Source: Gillisia sp. Hel1_33_143 (GTDB lineage Bacteria > Bacteroidota > Bacteroidia > Flavobacteriales > Flavobacteriaceae). Taken from it: a DNA stretch of 64,000 nt. How positions within the stretch are numbered: position 1 is the first letter of the stretch; each line of letters starts with the position of its first letter. The stretch lies in contig NZ_LT629737.1 of the NCBI RefSeq assembly GCF_900104765.1, positions 1,116,001 to 1,180,000 on the forward strand, in the 5' to 3' direction. Both the position numbers and the translations under genes were made by a program. Below the pieces are notes generated by a model. The model had not been told where the DNA came from. It worked only from the letters and a program-made list of their open reading frames with translations, and ran no database searches. Below, one piece after another: positions 1-9,800 of this stretch.

Positions 1-1
1 T

Positions 2-802
2 GATGTGTATGCAATGAATGGAATTGCGTCCCAAATTACTGTGGGAATTGCCTGTTCCAATCGTTTTCCTGTAGAGGCTTTAGAAGAATTATATGCAGGA
101 ATAGAGCTGGCGGCTAAAATATATAATATAGATGTGGTTGGAGGAGATACTACTTCTTCTACCAAGGGACTTTTAATTAGCATTACTGCTATTGGGAGTG
201 CGGCTAAGGAAGATGTAGTGTATAGAGATGGTGCAAAACCCAATGATCTTCTAGTGGTAACCGGAGATCTTGGTGCAGCATATATGGGATTGCAGATCTT
301 GGAGCGTGAGAAGGAAGTTTTTAAGGTAAATCCAAATTCTCAGCCAGACCTAGATGCATATACCTATTTAATTGAAAGACAGTTGAAACCGGAAGCGCGT
401 AGAGATATTTCTGGATTGTTGAAAGGCTTGGAAGTGAAGCCTACATCTATGATAGATATAAGTGATGGTCTATCTTCTGAAATTATTCATCTATGTAAGA
501 ACTCTAAAGTAGGAGTAAACCTATTTGAAGATAAAATTCCATTAGATCCCGCTGTGATTGCAGCGTGTGAAGAATTTGAAATAGATAGTACCACAATAGC
601 TCTTAGCGGTGGAGAAGATTACGAATTACTGTTTACAGTTGCTCAAGAGGATTTTGAAAAAATTAAAGGCAATCCAAATTTTAGCATCATCGGCCACATG
701 ACAGAGGAGAGGGAAGGTATGCACTTAATAACTCGAGGCAATACTAAGATCCCTTTAATAGCTAAAGGTTGGAACGCGTTAGAAAGAGAAGACGAAGCCT
801 AA
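2..802 (+). CDS. thiL: Thiamine-monophosphate kinase, C-terminal part (cut by window edge)
   Basis: ThiL phosphorylates thiamine monophosphate to thiamine pyrophosphate with ATP, the last step of thiamine cofactor synthesis in the cytoplasm. The frame is open from the first bases of the window, so about 80 N-terminal residues lie upstream; the family is usually near 350 residues and about 266 are seen here. Family motifs visible are GGDTTSS, the MIDISDGLSSE segment in the middle and SGGEDYELLFTV near the C-terminus, all typical of the PurM/ThiL ATP-binding fold. The stop lies one base from the stop of the convergent small gene that follows. The call is confident; the true start is not in the window. 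Confidence 0.95.
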   Translation, partial: DVYAMNGIASQITVGIACSNRFPVEALEELYAGIELAAKIYNIDVVGGDTTSSTKGLLISITAIGSAAKEDVVYRDGAKPNDLLVVTGDLGAAYMGLQILEREKEVFKVNPNSQPDLDAYTYLIERQLKPEARRDISGLLKGLEVKPTSMIDISDGLSSEIIHLCKNSKVGVNLFEDKIPLDPAVIAACEEFEIDSTTIALSGGEDYELLFTVAQEDFEKIKGNPNFSIIGHMTEEREGMHLITRGNTKIPLIAKGWNALEREDEA

Positions 803-803
803 A

Positions 804-1061
804 TTAAGAAGTAGCGTGGTTGGCATATACTCTCTGGCAACGCTTTTTGTGAATCTTTCTTATATATTCATTGGTTTCTTTGAACTTTGGGGTAAGTCTT
901 GCTATAAAGCCATTCGCTGTATCTGTAAGTTCTAAGCCGCATTTAGCACATTTATATTCGTGAATGTGATCTGTTACATTTTTTGAGACCTCTAATTTGT
1001 GGCCAAATATTTTGCAGATCGCGTTTGCAAAGGAAAATGACTTAAGATTTTTGTTCTCCAT
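804..1061 (-). CDS. Small Cys-pair protein, DUF1660-like, unknown function
   Basis: An 85-residue basic protein with no signal peptide or membrane segment. It has an FGHK motif near residue 20 and a single CxxC pair (YKCAKCGLE) near residue 40, followed by a basic tail ending in KKRCQRVY. The FGHK plus CxxC layout resembles the small DUF1660 zinc-ribbon-like proteins, but one Cys pair alone may not bind zinc unless His residues or a dimer supply ligands. It converges on thiL with one base between the stops. I do not recognise a function. ATG start, A-rich leader and clean frame support a real gene. Confidence 0.6.
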   Translation of the reverse strand: MENKNLKSFSFANAICKIFGHKLEVSKNVTDHIHEYKCAKCGLELTDTANGFIARLTPKFKETNEYIRKIHKKRCQRVYANHATS

Positions 1062-1132
1062 AAAAGGTTGATTTGCTTGATTGTAAGTGTAAAATTATAA
1101 AAAAAAGTTAAATAATTGGTTAAAAGGTATAA

Positions 1133-1903
1133 TTAATCGATTAAGTGCAGAAAACTTTTTATCTCATCCCTATTTTCTAAATAAGACAAGTGACCGTCAT
1201 TTAAACTCAAGAGTTCGCTCTTACAATGATTAGCGATCTCTTTTATGCTATGATAATCTAATATTGGGTCATTTTTACCTGCTATAAGATATTTTGGAAT
1301 TTTTAGATTCGTTAAGATCTCTAATCTATTTGTACGAATTTTCATCCCTTTTATTGCGGCTATAATTCCTGTGGTAGAAAACTTTAGAGCCTCTTTTTTC
1401 AGCTCATCTAATTCATTCTTGAACTTCAAGCTATTTTCTTCTGATATCAAATTAGAAATTGCCATGTTTATAAAGGCTGCTTTATTTCGCTCAACCAAAG
1501 ACGCTGCTCTGTCTCTAGTTTCCTTTCGTTCTTCAGAATCTTCATCTGGAGTAGAATTCATAAGAACCAAGCCAGAAATTTCTGAAGGATACTTTTCCGC
1601 ATAAGCTAAGCTTACATATCCACCCATAGAGTGTCCTACTAATGTTGATCTACTAACTTTTAAATAAGAAAGGATATAATGAACGGCCTCCGCCATTAAT
1701 TCCATACTATGCACTTTCTCTAAATTTCCCGACCGCCCGTGACCCGGTAGGTCAATGCATATTACCTGTCTTTTTTCTGAAAGGGAAGGAATGAAAGATT
1801 CCCACATATTGCTGCTTTCTAAAAATCCATGTAAGAAAACTATTGGATTTCCAATACCTTTGGAGGTATAATATAACTGCGTATTTCTGTAGTTTAGCGT
1901 CAT
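1133..1903 (-). CDS. Alpha/beta-fold hydrolase
   Basis: A 256-residue soluble alpha/beta hydrolase of the MenH/esterase type. The oxyanion motif FLHGF is near residue 24, the nucleophile elbow GHSMGG gives Ser92, the acid is probably the Asp in GKNDPILDY near residue 212, and the His lies in NDGHLSYLEN near residue 238, so the catalytic triad is complete. The substrate cannot be told from sequence; carboxylesterases and small-molecule hydrolases share this form. It is transcribed divergently from brnQ, with only 34 bp of AT-rich DNA between the two starts, so the two promoters must overlap. No matching TAnnTTTG element was seen there. Confidence 0.85.
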   Translation of the reverse strand: MTLNYRNTQLYYTSKGIGNPIVFLHGFLESSNMWESFIPSLSEKRQVICIDLPGHGRSGNLEKVHSMELMAEAVHYILSYLKVSRSTLVGHSMGGYVSLAYAEKYPSEISGLVLMNSTPDEDSEERKETRDRAASLVERNKAAFINMAISNLISEENSLKFKNELDELKKEALKFSTTGIIAAIKGMKIRTNRLEILTNLKIPKYLIAGKNDPILDYHSIKEIANHCKSELLSLNDGHLSYLENRDEIKSFLHLID

Positions 1904-1937
1904 GTAATTAATATATTATAATATTTTAGAATTCAAA

Positions 1938-3227
1938 ATGAAATTTACCAAAGAAACCTTTATTGTAGGATTTGCTTTATTTGCCTTATTTTTTGGAGCC
2001 GGTAATTTAATACTACCCCCATATTTAGGCTTTTTTGCCGGGAGAGAATGGTATTTGGTAGCATTAGGATTTGTGATCTCTGGGATAGGAATTCCGTTAT
2101 TGGGAATCTTAGCCCATGCAAGATTACAGGGAAGTATGTTTAATTTTGCAAATAAGATATCTCCTGTATTTAGTGTTATCTTCTGCATATTGGTATATAT
2201 GATAGCGGTTGCAATTCCTGCTCCAAGAACGGCGGCTGTAACGCACGAAATTGCGATTGCTCCTTTTTTTGATATCACTCCATTAACAACAAGTATTGTA
2301 TATTATTTTTTGGTGTTCATATTCGTGATCAAAAGATCTACAGTTGTGAATAACATGGGGAAATTCTTAACCCCTGCAATCTTGTTATTATTATTGATAA
2401 TCATTTTCTCCGGATTCTTTTCAGAATATTTGCCCATGGATGAACCGGTAACAGAAATGCCTATACTTTCAGGTTTTTTTGAAGGATATCAAACTTTTGA
2501 TGCCATTGCTGCTTTGGTAGTTGGAGGGGTAATCATTATCTCTGTTAAGCTGAAAGGATTTACAAGCCCTTCAGAAATTAGAACTATTATTACCACTTCT
2601 GCTTTCTTAGCTGCTCTCGGATTGCTATTTGTCTATGGCGGATTAATTTATAACGGCGCCATGGTAAATTCAGAATTTCCGGATACCATTACTAGAACCG
2701 AATTACTTTCAGGAATAAGCCTTTTAAATTTAGGAAGTTTAGCTCAAATTGCACTAGCTATTCTAGTAGCATTAGCTTGCTTTACAACCGCAGTAGGCAT
2801 AGTAACAGGAACTGCAGATTTTCTAACTGAAAGAATAGGTAAGCCAATTGTTTATCCTGTTACGGTGGTATTAGCCTGTTTAATGGGGATAGTTATAGGT
2901 GCATTATCTGTTAATGCCATAATAGAATTTGCTTTGCCGGTACTTTTGCTTATCTATCCTGTTACCATTGTTTTAATTATTTTGAACGTGCTTCCGGAGC
3001 ATTGGAGAACCCGATTAATAATGACTACAACTGTAGTTGCAACTATCATCTTCAGTTTGCCGGATGCCTTTAAATATTTGATATCTCCAGAATCTTTCGA
3101 TAATGTAAAGCGTTTAATTCCACTTGCAGATTATGGATTGGGATGGGTAATTCCTGCGCTACTAGTATTTCTTGCAGCATTATTATATCAGAATTTTATT
3201 CAAAAGAAATCTGAAATTAGCGCATAA
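1938..3227 (+). CDS. brnQ: Branched-chain amino acid transporter BrnQ (LIVCS family)
   Basis: A 429-residue inner-membrane carrier that imports leucine, isoleucine and valine with a sodium or proton gradient. Family marks include the N-terminal segment FALFFGAGNLILPPYLG, the usual first helix of BrnQ proteins, and about twelve hydrophobic helices over the whole length with short loops. Size agrees with the family (about 430-450 residues). ATG start at 1938 follows an A/T-rich leader without Shine-Dalgarno sequence. It is monocistronic; a REP-like inverted pair lies directly downstream. Confidence 0.93.
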   Translation: MKFTKETFIVGFALFALFFGAGNLILPPYLGFFAGREWYLVALGFVISGIGIPLLGILAHARLQGSMFNFANKISPVFSVIFCILVYMIAVAIPAPRTAAVTHEIAIAPFFDITPLTTSIVYYFLVFIFVIKRSTVVNNMGKFLTPAILLLLLIIIFSGFFSEYLPMDEPVTEMPILSGFFEGYQTFDAIAALVVGGVIIISVKLKGFTSPSEIRTIITTSAFLAALGLLFVYGGLIYNGAMVNSEFPDTITRTELLSGISLLNLGSLAQIALAILVALACFTTAVGIVTGTADFLTERIGKPIVYPVTVVLACLMGIVIGALSVNAIIEFALPVLLLIYPVTIVLIILNVLPEHWRTRLIMTTTVVATIIFSLPDAFKYLISPESFDNVKRLIPLADYGLGWVIPALLVFLAALLYQNFIQKKSEISA

Positions 3228-3345
3228 AAAAACTGCCTTAAGTTCCTAAAATCCGTCATTCTGAATTTATTTCAGAATCTTAACTTATAGTTAAAAGCAG
3301 AAACAAGTTCAGCTTAACGAAAAAAATATGCTTAAGGCAGCTTTA
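3228..3345. repeat. REP-like inverted repeat pair between brnQ and aminopeptidase gene
   Basis: Two copies of a motif of form CTGAAYTTRTTTC face each other, at 3261-3273 on the plus strand and at 3300-3312 on the minus strand, each next to a CGTYA-type flank. The first also forms its own small hairpin (ATTCTGAA at 3258-3265 with TTCAGAAT at 3271-3278). Around them is an outer inverted repeat CTGCCTTAAG (3233-3242) with CTTAAGGCAG (3331-3340), A-rich on the left. It lies between two convergent genes, so the outer pair may end transcription from both sides. I recall the CATTCTGAA...TTTCAGAAT form as common in Flavobacteriia intergenic DNA; genome copy number needs a search. Confidence 0.65.
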
Positions 3346-3357
3346 AAATTCAGAATT

Positions 3358-4650
3358 CTAAGAATTCATAATATCTTCTATCTCGTCTGCTTCAATAGGA
3401 ATATTGCGCATTAAGTTGAAAGGTTCTCCTTTTGGCTGAATTACCAAGTCGTCTTCCAATCTAATTCCAAATCCTTCTGCAGGAATATAAATTCCAGGCT
3501 CTACCGTAAAAACTTGATTCGCCTCCATAGGTTCTGTCAAAATTCCATAATCATGCGTGTCCAAACCAATATGGTGAGACGTACCGTGCATGAAATACTT
3601 TTTATAGGCTGGCCAATCTGGATCTTCATTTTTAACATCGGCTTTATCCAACAACCCTAAGCCAATAAGTTCAGAGGTCATTAATTTTCCCACTTCCACA
3701 TGGTATTCTGCCCACATAGTTCCAGGAACTAACATTTTTTGAGCTTCATTCTTTACTCTATTCACCGCGTTATAAACTTCTTTCTGTCTTTTAGAGAATT
3801 TCCCGGAAACAGGAATTGTTCTAGACATATCGCTAGCGTAATTTGCATATTCTGCTCCGGTATCTAAAAGTATAAGATCTCCCGCTTTACATTGCTGATT
3901 GTTCTCTATATAGTGAAGCACGTTCGCATTGTTTCCGCTTGCTATAATTGGAGTGTATGCAAATCCATTAGATCTATTATTTAAAAATTCGTGCATATAC
4001 TCCGCCTCGATCTGATATTCCCAAGTTCCGGGTTTCACAAAATTTAAAGTTCTCCGGAAAGCTTTTTCGGTTATATCACATGCCTTTTGCATAAGATCTA
4101 ATTCTATCTGATCTTTTACAGAACGCAATCTTTGTAATATTGGATTGCTCTTCGCAACCTGGTGTGCAGGATATTTCTTCTTGCACCATTCTACAAATCG
4201 AGCTTCTCGAGTTTCGGTTTCAACATTTGCACGATAATGTTCATTGGTATTGAAATATACGGTCTCACATTGCGTCATCACCTCAAAGAAAACTTTGTCA
4301 AAATCTTTAAGCCAGTATACAGTTTTTATCCCGCTAGTTTCCAACGCTTTTTCTTTGGTTAACTTTTCACCTTCCCAAACAGCAATATGATCATTGGTTT
4401 CTGTTAGGAATAAGATCTCTCTGTGTTTCTCCAAGAGAGCGTCTGGGAATAGCACTAAGATACTTTTATCTTGGTCTACACCGCTCAAATAAAATATATC
4501 TCGCGCTTGTTGAAATGGCATAGTGCTATCTGCACCAATTGGGTAAATATCATTAGAATTGAAGACCGCTAAACTATTAGGCTTCATTCTAGCCATAAAG
4601 TTCTTTCTGTTCTTAATAAAAAGTTTTCGATCTATTTGGTCGTATTTCAT
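3358..4650 (-). CDS. Aminopeptidase P family protein (Xaa-Pro aminopeptidase, M24B)
   Basis: A 430-residue peptidase that removes an N-terminal residue before proline. The N-terminal half is the AMP_N-type domain; the C-terminal half is the creatinase/pita-bread fold. All five metal ligands are present: Asp in LLDTGAEY, Asp in ASDMSRT, His in GTSHHIG, Glu in TVEPGIY and Glu in IRLEDDL, which predicts an active dinuclear manganese enzyme. No signal peptide is seen, so it should be cytoplasmic. It stands alone, converging on brnQ. ATG start chosen because the family N-terminus (about 430 residues) fits and the upstream 137 bp carry no coding signal. Confidence 0.93.
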   Translation of the reverse strand: MKYDQIDRKLFIKNRKNFMARMKPNSLAVFNSNDIYPIGADSTMPFQQARDIFYLSGVDQDKSILVLFPDALLEKHREILFLTETNDHIAVWEGEKLTKEKALETSGIKTVYWLKDFDKVFFEVMTQCETVYFNTNEHYRANVETETREARFVEWCKKKYPAHQVAKSNPILQRLRSVKDQIELDLMQKACDITEKAFRRTLNFVKPGTWEYQIEAEYMHEFLNNRSNGFAYTPIIASGNNANVLHYIENNQQCKAGDLILLDTGAEYANYASDMSRTIPVSGKFSKRQKEVYNAVNRVKNEAQKMLVPGTMWAEYHVEVGKLMTSELIGLGLLDKADVKNEDPDWPAYKKYFMHGTSHHIGLDTHDYGILTEPMEANQVFTVEPGIYIPAEGFGIRLEDDLVIQPKGEPFNLMRNIPIEADEIEDIMNS

Positions 4651-4787
4651 GAAATTGAATTTAATTTTTTTAATCTATTCTACCTCTGTCAGGACATAAT
4701 TCCCGTGAGATTTTCAAAATTAGGAAAGCTATTTTCAAAAGCTGTTAAACTAACTTTAAAAGATTTTAGATTTCTTTAACAAATGGC

Positions 4788-5078
4788 TTATTCATATAAA
4801 TTCAATCTATTTCTAAGCTGAAGATTAGATTTTTGAAGTTTTTTAACCTGATTAAGTAAGTTCTCTACAGCCTCCAAGCCTTCTATGTTTATATGAAGAT
4901 CATAATGCATTCTACGCAATTTTTCAAAATCGGAGATATTATCGCAATGCACATATTCTGTCTTTTCAACAGTTATAATTTCTAGCAATCCGCTATCATT
5001 CAAGCTCCTAATAAAAGTGCCTTCTACGCTGTATTTGGTGCATAAGTCTTCTGTGGCTACTAATTCTTCTAAATTCAT
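4788..5078 (-). CDS. cbpM: Chaperone modulator CbpM
   Basis: A 96-residue protein of the CbpM/MerR-like modulator family, which binds the J-domain of CbpA and restrains it. The N-terminus ([18 protein letters not shown]) resembles a degenerate MerR-type helix-turn-helix, followed by an [16 protein letters not shown] segment typical of CbpM and a coiled C-terminus rich in Leu, Lys and Gln. The ATG overlaps the cbpA stop by four bases, so translation is probably coupled and the two proteins made in fixed ratio. Small size and context make the call good; direct DNA binding is not implied. Confidence 0.85.
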   Translation of the reverse strand: MNLEELVATEDLCTKYSVEGTFIRSLNDSGLLEIITVEKTEYVHCDNISDFEKLRRMHYDLHINIEGLEAVENLLNQVKKLQKSNLQLRNRLNLYE

Positions 5079-5995
5079 GATCGTAATTTTTGAAGTTCTT
5101 GAAATAGTTCTTTTTCTTTAGCTGAAAGATCGGAAGGCATTTTAATTTGGTAGGTAATATACAAGTCTCCAAATTGTGCTTCTTTCTTGTATTTAGGAAA
5201 ACCTTTTCCTTTTAACTTAACCTTGGTGCCAGATTGGGTTTCAGGTTTTACTGTTAATTTTACTTTACCGGTAAATGTATCAACAGTAATTTCTCCTCCC
5301 AATAATGCTGTATAGAAATCTAGGTCTACCGTTGCGTATAAATTCTCTTTCTCTCTTTTAAAATTGGTGTTGTTTCGAATATTGAACGTTATTAAAAGAT
5401 CTCCTTTAGGTCCTCCCTGAACTCCTGGGCCTCCATGACCTTTAATTTTTATTGTTTGTCCATTTTCTACCCCGGCAGGGATAGTTAACCTAATATTTTT
5501 ACCATTAACAGTGATGGTTTGTTTTTGGCTGGTATAGATATCTTTTAAATTAAGCTGAAGTTCTGCGTTAAAATCCTGTCCTTTAAAATGAGTGGTTCTA
5601 CCTCTTCCTGTACCTCCTGCGCCAGCTCTTCCGCCGAACATTTCTTCAAAGAAATCTGAAAATCTATCATCATCAAAATTTCCGGAGTATTGTTGCTGGC
5701 CTCCGCCAAATCCACCAAAACCGCCTCCACCTTGAGAACGTTGCTGCTTAGCTTGTTCAAATTGGTCTGCATGTTTCCAGTCTTTCCCATATTCATCATA
5801 TTTCTTTCTGTTCTCCGGGTCGCTCAAAACTTCATTTGCTTCATTGATTTGCTGAAATTTTGCCTGAGCGGTCTTATCATTCGGATTCAGGTCTGGATGA
5901 AATTTGCGTGCTAATTTTCTATATGCTTTTTTGATGTCTGCTTGGGTGGCAGATTTATCAAGTTCGAGAATTTTGTAATAGTCTATAAAATCCAT
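5075..5995 (-). CDS. cbpA: DnaJ-class co-chaperone CbpA
   Basis: A J-domain co-chaperone that hands unfolded clients to DnaK. From the ATG at 5995 the protein is 306 residues and opens [16 protein letters not shown], the usual J-domain start; a longer frame from 6040 adds 15 residues unlike the family, so I reject it. The HPD tripeptide is in KFHPDLNP, then comes a Gly/Phe-rich linker ([14 protein letters not shown]), then the two C-terminal beta domains with no CxxCxGxG zinc finger, which marks CbpA rather than DnaJ. It is followed by cbpM with a four-base overlap, the usual operon order. Confidence 0.9.
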   Translation of the reverse strand: MDFIDYYKILELDKSATQADIKKAYRKLARKFHPDLNPNDKTAQAKFQQINEANEVLSDPENRKKYDEYGKDWKHADQFEQAKQQRSQGGGGFGGFGGGQQQYSGNFDDDRFSDFFEEMFGGRAGAGGTGRGRTTHFKGQDFNAELQLNLKDIYTSQKQTITVNGKNIRLTIPAGVENGQTIKIKGHGGPGVQGGPKGDLLITFNIRNNTNFKREKENLYATVDLDFYTALLGGEITVDTFTGKVKLTVKPETQSGTKVKLKGKGFPKYKKEAQFGDLYITYQIKMPSDLSAKEKELFQELQKLRS

Positions 5996-6219
5996 GGATG
6001 TTTTTTCTGCTCTTGAAATTACTAAAAATGACGCTGCCAATGGGTTAAGCTTTTCAAAAATGTTGATATTTTAATATTTGATCAATTTTGAATATCAATT
6101 TGGAGGTTGGATAGTGAAGGGAATTAAAGATTGTGTTGCCAACTTTTGATAATCAAACTTCAACAATTATTAAAGTACTTTGAATTAGTTCTAAATTGAG
6201 GGTAAAATAGTTGCTAAAG

Positions 6220-6251
6220 TTTGTGAGTAACTATTTTCAGATGTATTTTTG
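6220..6251 (+). promoter_or_regulatory. Bacteroidota-type promoter of sdhCAB
   Basis: TTTG at 6220-6223, a 20-base spacer and TAttTTTG at 6244-6251 match the Bacteroidota housekeeping promoter (TTTG, 17-23 bases, TAnnTTTG). The start of transcription would fall near 6256-6258, giving a leader of about 25 bases to the sdhC ATG at 6282. This also argues against the longer sdhC frame that begins with TTG at 6249, inside the -7 box. Confidence 0.75.
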
Positions 6252-6281
6252 CTGTTAAAATTTTATAAAATAATCAAACCA

Positions 6282-6944
6282 ATGGGTGGATTACTAAAAT
6301 CTTCAGTAGCGAAAAAGTTTGCTATGGCCTTATCGGGACTTTTTCTAGTTCTATTTTTAGCTCAGCATTTCACGATTAACTTAACTTCGGTGATAAGTCC
6401 GGATGTTTTTAATGAGCTTTCTCATTTTATGGGAACCAACTTTTTAGTACAGGCGCTATTGCAGCCGGTATTAATATTTGGAGTTTGTTTTCACTTTATA
6501 ATGGGATTTGTATTAGAGATCCAAAACAGAAAGGCGAGAAGTATAAACTACGTACGTTATAATGGAAGTGCTAACTCTAGCTGGATGTCTAGAAACATGA
6601 TCTGGTCTGGGGCGGTGGTATTAGCTTTCTTAGGACTTCACTTTTATGATTTTTGGGTACCAGAATTAGTTCACAAATATGTAGAATCTAATCCTGAAGA
6701 TGCAACAAGATATTATGGAGAATTGGTAGAAAAGTTTCATAGTCCGGTTAGAACAGGACTTTATGTGTTGTCATTCATCTTTTTAATGCTTCACTTATTA
6801 CACGGTTTCTCATCTTCTTTCCAATCTGTTGGTTTCAACAATAAATATTCTAAAGGATTAAGAGGCTTTACTGTAGCATACGCTATAGTTATTCCGTTAG
6901 GCTTTATTTTTATAGCACTTTTCCATCATTTTAATAACGTTTAA
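6282..6944 (+). CDS. sdhC: Succinate dehydrogenase cytochrome b558 subunit
   Basis: The membrane anchor of complex II in the single-subunit, di-haem (type B) form used by Bacteroidota; it passes electrons between the Fe-S subunit and menaquinone. From ATG at 6282 it has 220 residues (start MGGLLKSSVAKKF) with five hydrophobic helices; several His in or next to helices (AQHFTINL, VCFHFIMG, GLHFYDFW, HLLHGFSS) can serve as haem ligands. A longer frame from TTG 6249 overlaps the promoter and is rejected. sdhA follows after 12 bases. The protein keeps the cytochrome b558 family length and layout. Confidence 0.92.
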   Translation: MGGLLKSSVAKKFAMALSGLFLVLFLAQHFTINLTSVISPDVFNELSHFMGTNFLVQALLQPVLIFGVCFHFIMGFVLEIQNRKARSINYVRYNGSANSSWMSRNMIWSGAVVLAFLGLHFYDFWVPELVHKYVESNPEDATRYYGELVEKFHSPVRTGLYVLSFIFLMLHLLHGFSSSFQSVGFNNKYSKGLRGFTVAYAIVIPLGFIFIALFHHFNNV

Positions 6945-6956
6945 TAGGAGAGATTT

Positions 6957-8960
6957 ATGTCAGTTTTAGATTCGAAAATACCGGAAGGGCCATTATCAGA
7001 TAAATGGACGAACTATAAGAATAACATTAACCTGGTAAATCCTGCCAACAAGCGTAATATAGATGTTATTGTAGTAGGAACAGGACTTGCTGGTGGTAGT
7101 GCAGCAGCAACTTTAGCAGAGCTAGGCTATAATGTAAAAACATTTTGCTACCAGGATTCTCCAAGACGAGCGCATTCTATTGCAGCTCAAGGAGGAATTA
7201 ACGCATCAAAAAATTACCAAGGAGATGGTGACTCAGATTACAGATTGTTTTACGATACTGTGAAGGGTGGGGATTACCGTTCTCGTGAAGGAAACGTTTA
7301 CCGTTTGGCAGAAGTTTCTGGAAATATAATAGACCAGTGTGTGGCACAAGGAGTTCCTTTTGCTCGCGATTATGGTGGATACTTAGACAATCGTTCTTTT
7401 GGTGGAGTACTTGTTTCACGTACATTTTATGCAAAAGGACAAACAGGACAACAATTATTATTAGGAGCGTATTCTGCAATGAACCGCCAGATTAACCGTG
7501 GAAAGATCCAATCTTTTAACCGTCATGAAATGATGGATGTAGTATTGGTAGGCGGAAAAGCTCGTGGTATTATTGCTAGAGATATGGTAACCGGAGCAAT
7601 AGAGCGTCATTCTGCTCATGCCGTAGTATTAGCTTCTGGTGGATACGGTAACGTATTCTACCTTTCTACAAATGCTATGGGAAGTAATGTAATGGCTGCA
7701 TGGAGAGCTCACCGTAGAGGTGCTTACTTTGCAAACCCTTGTTACACTCAAATTCACCCAACTTGTATCCCGGTTTCTGGAGATCATCAGTCTAAATTAA
7801 CATTGATGTCTGAGTCTTTAAGAAATGATGGACGTATCTGGGTTCCGAAGAAGAAAGAAGATGCTGTAGCAATTAGAGAAGGAAAACTTAAGCCTACAGA
7901 GCTTAAAGAAGAAGATAGAGATTATTACTTAGAACGTCGTTATCCTGCGTTTGGTAACCTTGTTCCTCGTGATGTTGCATCTAGAGCAGCTAAAGAGCGT
8001 TGTGATGCCGGTTTTGGAGTAAATAAAACAGGAGAAGCAGTATTCTTAGATTTTGCAAGTGCAATTGAGCGTTACGGAAAAGAAAAGGCCTTTACAATGG
8101 GTCATAAAGATGCTTCTAAAGAAGAAATATATAAATTAGGTAGAGATGTTGTTGAAGCTAAATACGGAAACTTATTCCAGATGTATGAGAAGATCGTAGA
8201 TCAAAATCCGTATAAAACTCCAATGATGATCTATCCTGCAGTTCACTATACCATGGGTGGTCTTTGGGTAGATTATAACCTTCAAACTACCATCCCTGGA
8301 TGTTATGCGGCTGGAGAAGCAAACTTCTCAGACCATGGAGCAAACAGACTTGGAGCTTCGGCTTTAATGCAAGGTTTGGCAGATGGATATTTTGTACTTC
8401 CTTATACTATTGGAGATTATCTTTCTAAAGATATTAGAACAGGTAAGATTCCAACAGATACATCAGAATTTGATGCTGCAGAAAAAGAAGTTACAGATAG
8501 AATTAATAAGTTGATGAATGCTTCTGGGCAACATTCTGTAGATTCTTACCATAAGAAATTAGGGAAGATCATGTGGAATAAATGTGGGATGTCTAGAAAC
8601 GCTACAGAACTTAGAGAAGCTATTGATGAGATAGCTGCTTTGAGAGAAGATTTCTGGAAGAATGTGAAAATTCCAGGTGCTGCAAATACTAAGAATGCCG
8701 AATTAGAAAAAGCAGGAAGAGTTGCAGATTTCTTAGAACTAGGAGAACTTTTTGCTAAAGATGCCTTACATAGAGAAGAATCTTGTGGAGGTCACTTTAG
8801 AGAAGAGTATCAAACTGAAGATGGAGAAGCATTAAGAGATGATGAAAACTTCAAATATGTAGCTGCGTGGGAATACACAGGGAAACCGGCCGATGCTATC
8901 TTGCATAAAGAAAACCTAGTATTTGAGAACATTGAATTGAAAACAAGAAGTTATAAATAG
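6957..8960 (+). CDS. sdhA: Succinate dehydrogenase/fumarate reductase flavoprotein subunit
   Basis: The catalytic subunit of complex II, oxidising succinate to fumarate with covalently bound FAD. The 667-residue length fits the Bacteroidota form. The dinucleotide fold [19 protein letters not shown] is near residue 41, the covalent-FAD region [14 protein letters not shown] follows near residue 75, and the substrate-site segment [13 protein letters not shown] is near residue 265. The C-terminal helical domain contains the conserved [10 protein letters not shown] segment. It lies between sdhC (12 bases upstream) and sdhB (70 bases downstream, with a repeat in the gap). Confidence 0.96.
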   Translation: MSVLDSKIPEGPLSDKWTNYKNNINLVNPANKRNIDVIVVGTGLAGGSAAATLAELGYNVKTFCYQDSPRRAHSIAAQGGINASKNYQGDGDSDYRLFYDTVKGGDYRSREGNVYRLAEVSGNIIDQCVAQGVPFARDYGGYLDNRSFGGVLVSRTFYAKGQTGQQLLLGAYSAMNRQINRGKIQSFNRHEMMDVVLVGGKARGIIARDMVTGAIERHSAHAVVLASGGYGNVFYLSTNAMGSNVMAAWRAHRRGAYFANPCYTQIHPTCIPVSGDHQSKLTLMSESLRNDGRIWVPKKKEDAVAIREGKLKPTELKEEDRDYYLERRYPAFGNLVPRDVASRAAKERCDAGFGVNKTGEAVFLDFASAIERYGKEKAFTMGHKDASKEEIYKLGRDVVEAKYGNLFQMYEKIVDQNPYKTPMMIYPAVHYTMGGLWVDYNLQTTIPGCYAAGEANFSDHGANRLGASALMQGLADGYFVLPYTIGDYLSKDIRTGKIPTDTSEFDAAEKEVTDRINKLMNASGQHSVDSYHKKLGKIMWNKCGMSRNATELREAIDEIAALREDFWKNVKIPGAANTKNAELEKAGRVADFLELGELFAKDALHREESCGGHFREEYQTEDGEALRDDENFKYVAAWEYTGKPADAILHKENLVFENIELKTRSYK

Positions 8961-8973
8961 TAATGAGATAGTA

Positions 8974-9020
8974 GTATTGAGCAATTAGATCTCAATACCA
9001 AATACTCAATACTCAATACT
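8974..9020. repeat. TACTCAATACT-type repeat cluster between sdhA and sdhB
   Basis: The 70-bp gap inside the sdh operon contains GTATTGAG (8974-8981) paired with CTCAATAC (8991-8998), a possible 8-bp hairpin, followed by AATACTCAATACTCAATACT at 9001-9020, in which the 7-mer TACTCAA is repeated in tandem. A related cluster lies between atpD and atpC at 34286-34340. It could be a dispersed repeat or an mRNA stability element; only a genome-wide search can tell. Confidence 0.7.
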
Positions 9021-9030
9021 TTAAAACATT

Positions 9031-9777
9031 ATGAAGCTTACATTAAAAATATGGCGTCAAGAAAGTGCCGGAGCTAAAGGGAGAATGGTAGATTATCCAA
9101 TTGATGGAATAGACGGTGATATGTCTTTTCTTGAAATGTTGGATGTTCTAAATGAAGATCTTGTTAACAAGGGAGAAGAACCGGTAGAGTTTGATCATGA
9201 CTGTCGTGAAGGTATTTGTGGATCTTGTTCTTTACAGATCAATGGAGAGCCGCACGGTCCTGATAGATTTATTACTACGTGCCAGTTACACATGCGCACT
9301 TTTAAAGATGGAGATACCATCGTTATAGAGCCGTTTAGAGCAAAGGCATTTCCTGTTATAAAAGATCTTATAGTAGATAGAACTGCTTTTGATAGAATTC
9401 AACAAGCCTATGGATATGTTTCTGTAAATACTTCAGGAAATACTGTAGATGCTAATACTATCCCTGTACAGAAAGAGAATGCAGATGATTCTTTTAATGC
9501 AGCAACGTGTATTGGTTGTGGAGCTTGTGTAGCTGCTTGTAAGAATGCAAGTGCTATGTTGTTTACCTCTGCTAAAGTTTCTCAATATGCTTTACTTCCT
9601 CAAGGAAAAATTGAAGCTACAGAGAGAGTTCAGGCTATGGTAAGACAAATGGATGAAGAAGGATTTGGTAACTGTAGTAATACGGGTGCTTGTGAAATAG
9701 AATGTCCTAAAGGAATTTCTTTAGAGAACATCGCTAGAATGAATAGAGAATATATGGCAGCCTCTACAAAAGGTTAG
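9031..9777 (+). CDS. sdhB: Succinate dehydrogenase/fumarate reductase iron-sulfur subunit
   Basis: The electron-transfer subunit of complex II. At 248 residues it has the plant-type [2Fe-2S] motif [11 protein letters not shown] near residue 59 with the fourth Cys in TCQLHM, then the ferredoxin-like half with [11 protein letters not shown] near residue 154 and [14 protein letters not shown] near residue 212 for the [4Fe-4S] and [3Fe-4S] clusters. The ATG at 9031 follows an AT-rich leader. A strong hairpin terminator lies 23 bases after the stop and closes the sdhCAB operon. Confidence 0.96.
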   Translation: MKLTLKIWRQESAGAKGRMVDYPIDGIDGDMSFLEMLDVLNEDLVNKGEEPVEFDHDCREGICGSCSLQINGEPHGPDRFITTCQLHMRTFKDGDTIVIEPFRAKAFPVIKDLIVDRTAFDRIQQAYGYVSVNTSGNTVDANTIPVQKENADDSFNAATCIGCGACVAACKNASAMLFTSAKVSQYALLPQGKIEATERVQAMVRQMDEEGFGNCSNTGACEIECPKGISLENIARMNREYMAASTKG

Positions 9778-9800
9778 AAAATAGTATCATTATAGATCAA

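Noticed and set aside
1371-1604. Plus-strand frame of 77 codons opposite the alpha/beta hydrolase
   Set aside because: Ser-rich antisense shadow of a well-supported gene with a full catalytic triad.
1916-2278. Minus-strand 120-codon frame over the start of brnQ
   Set aside because: Antisense to the BrnQ signature helix; it would overlap the divergent promoter region and has no family features.
3231-3340. A simple rho-independent terminator formed by CTGCCTTAAG and CTTAAGGCAG
   Set aside because: The arms are 88 bases apart with two REP-like units between; it may stop transcription but is better described as a nested repeat.
6249-6281. N-terminal extension of sdhC from TTG at 6249
   Set aside because: The TTG lies within the -7 promoter box at 6244-6251, and the b558 family begins at the ATG at 6282.
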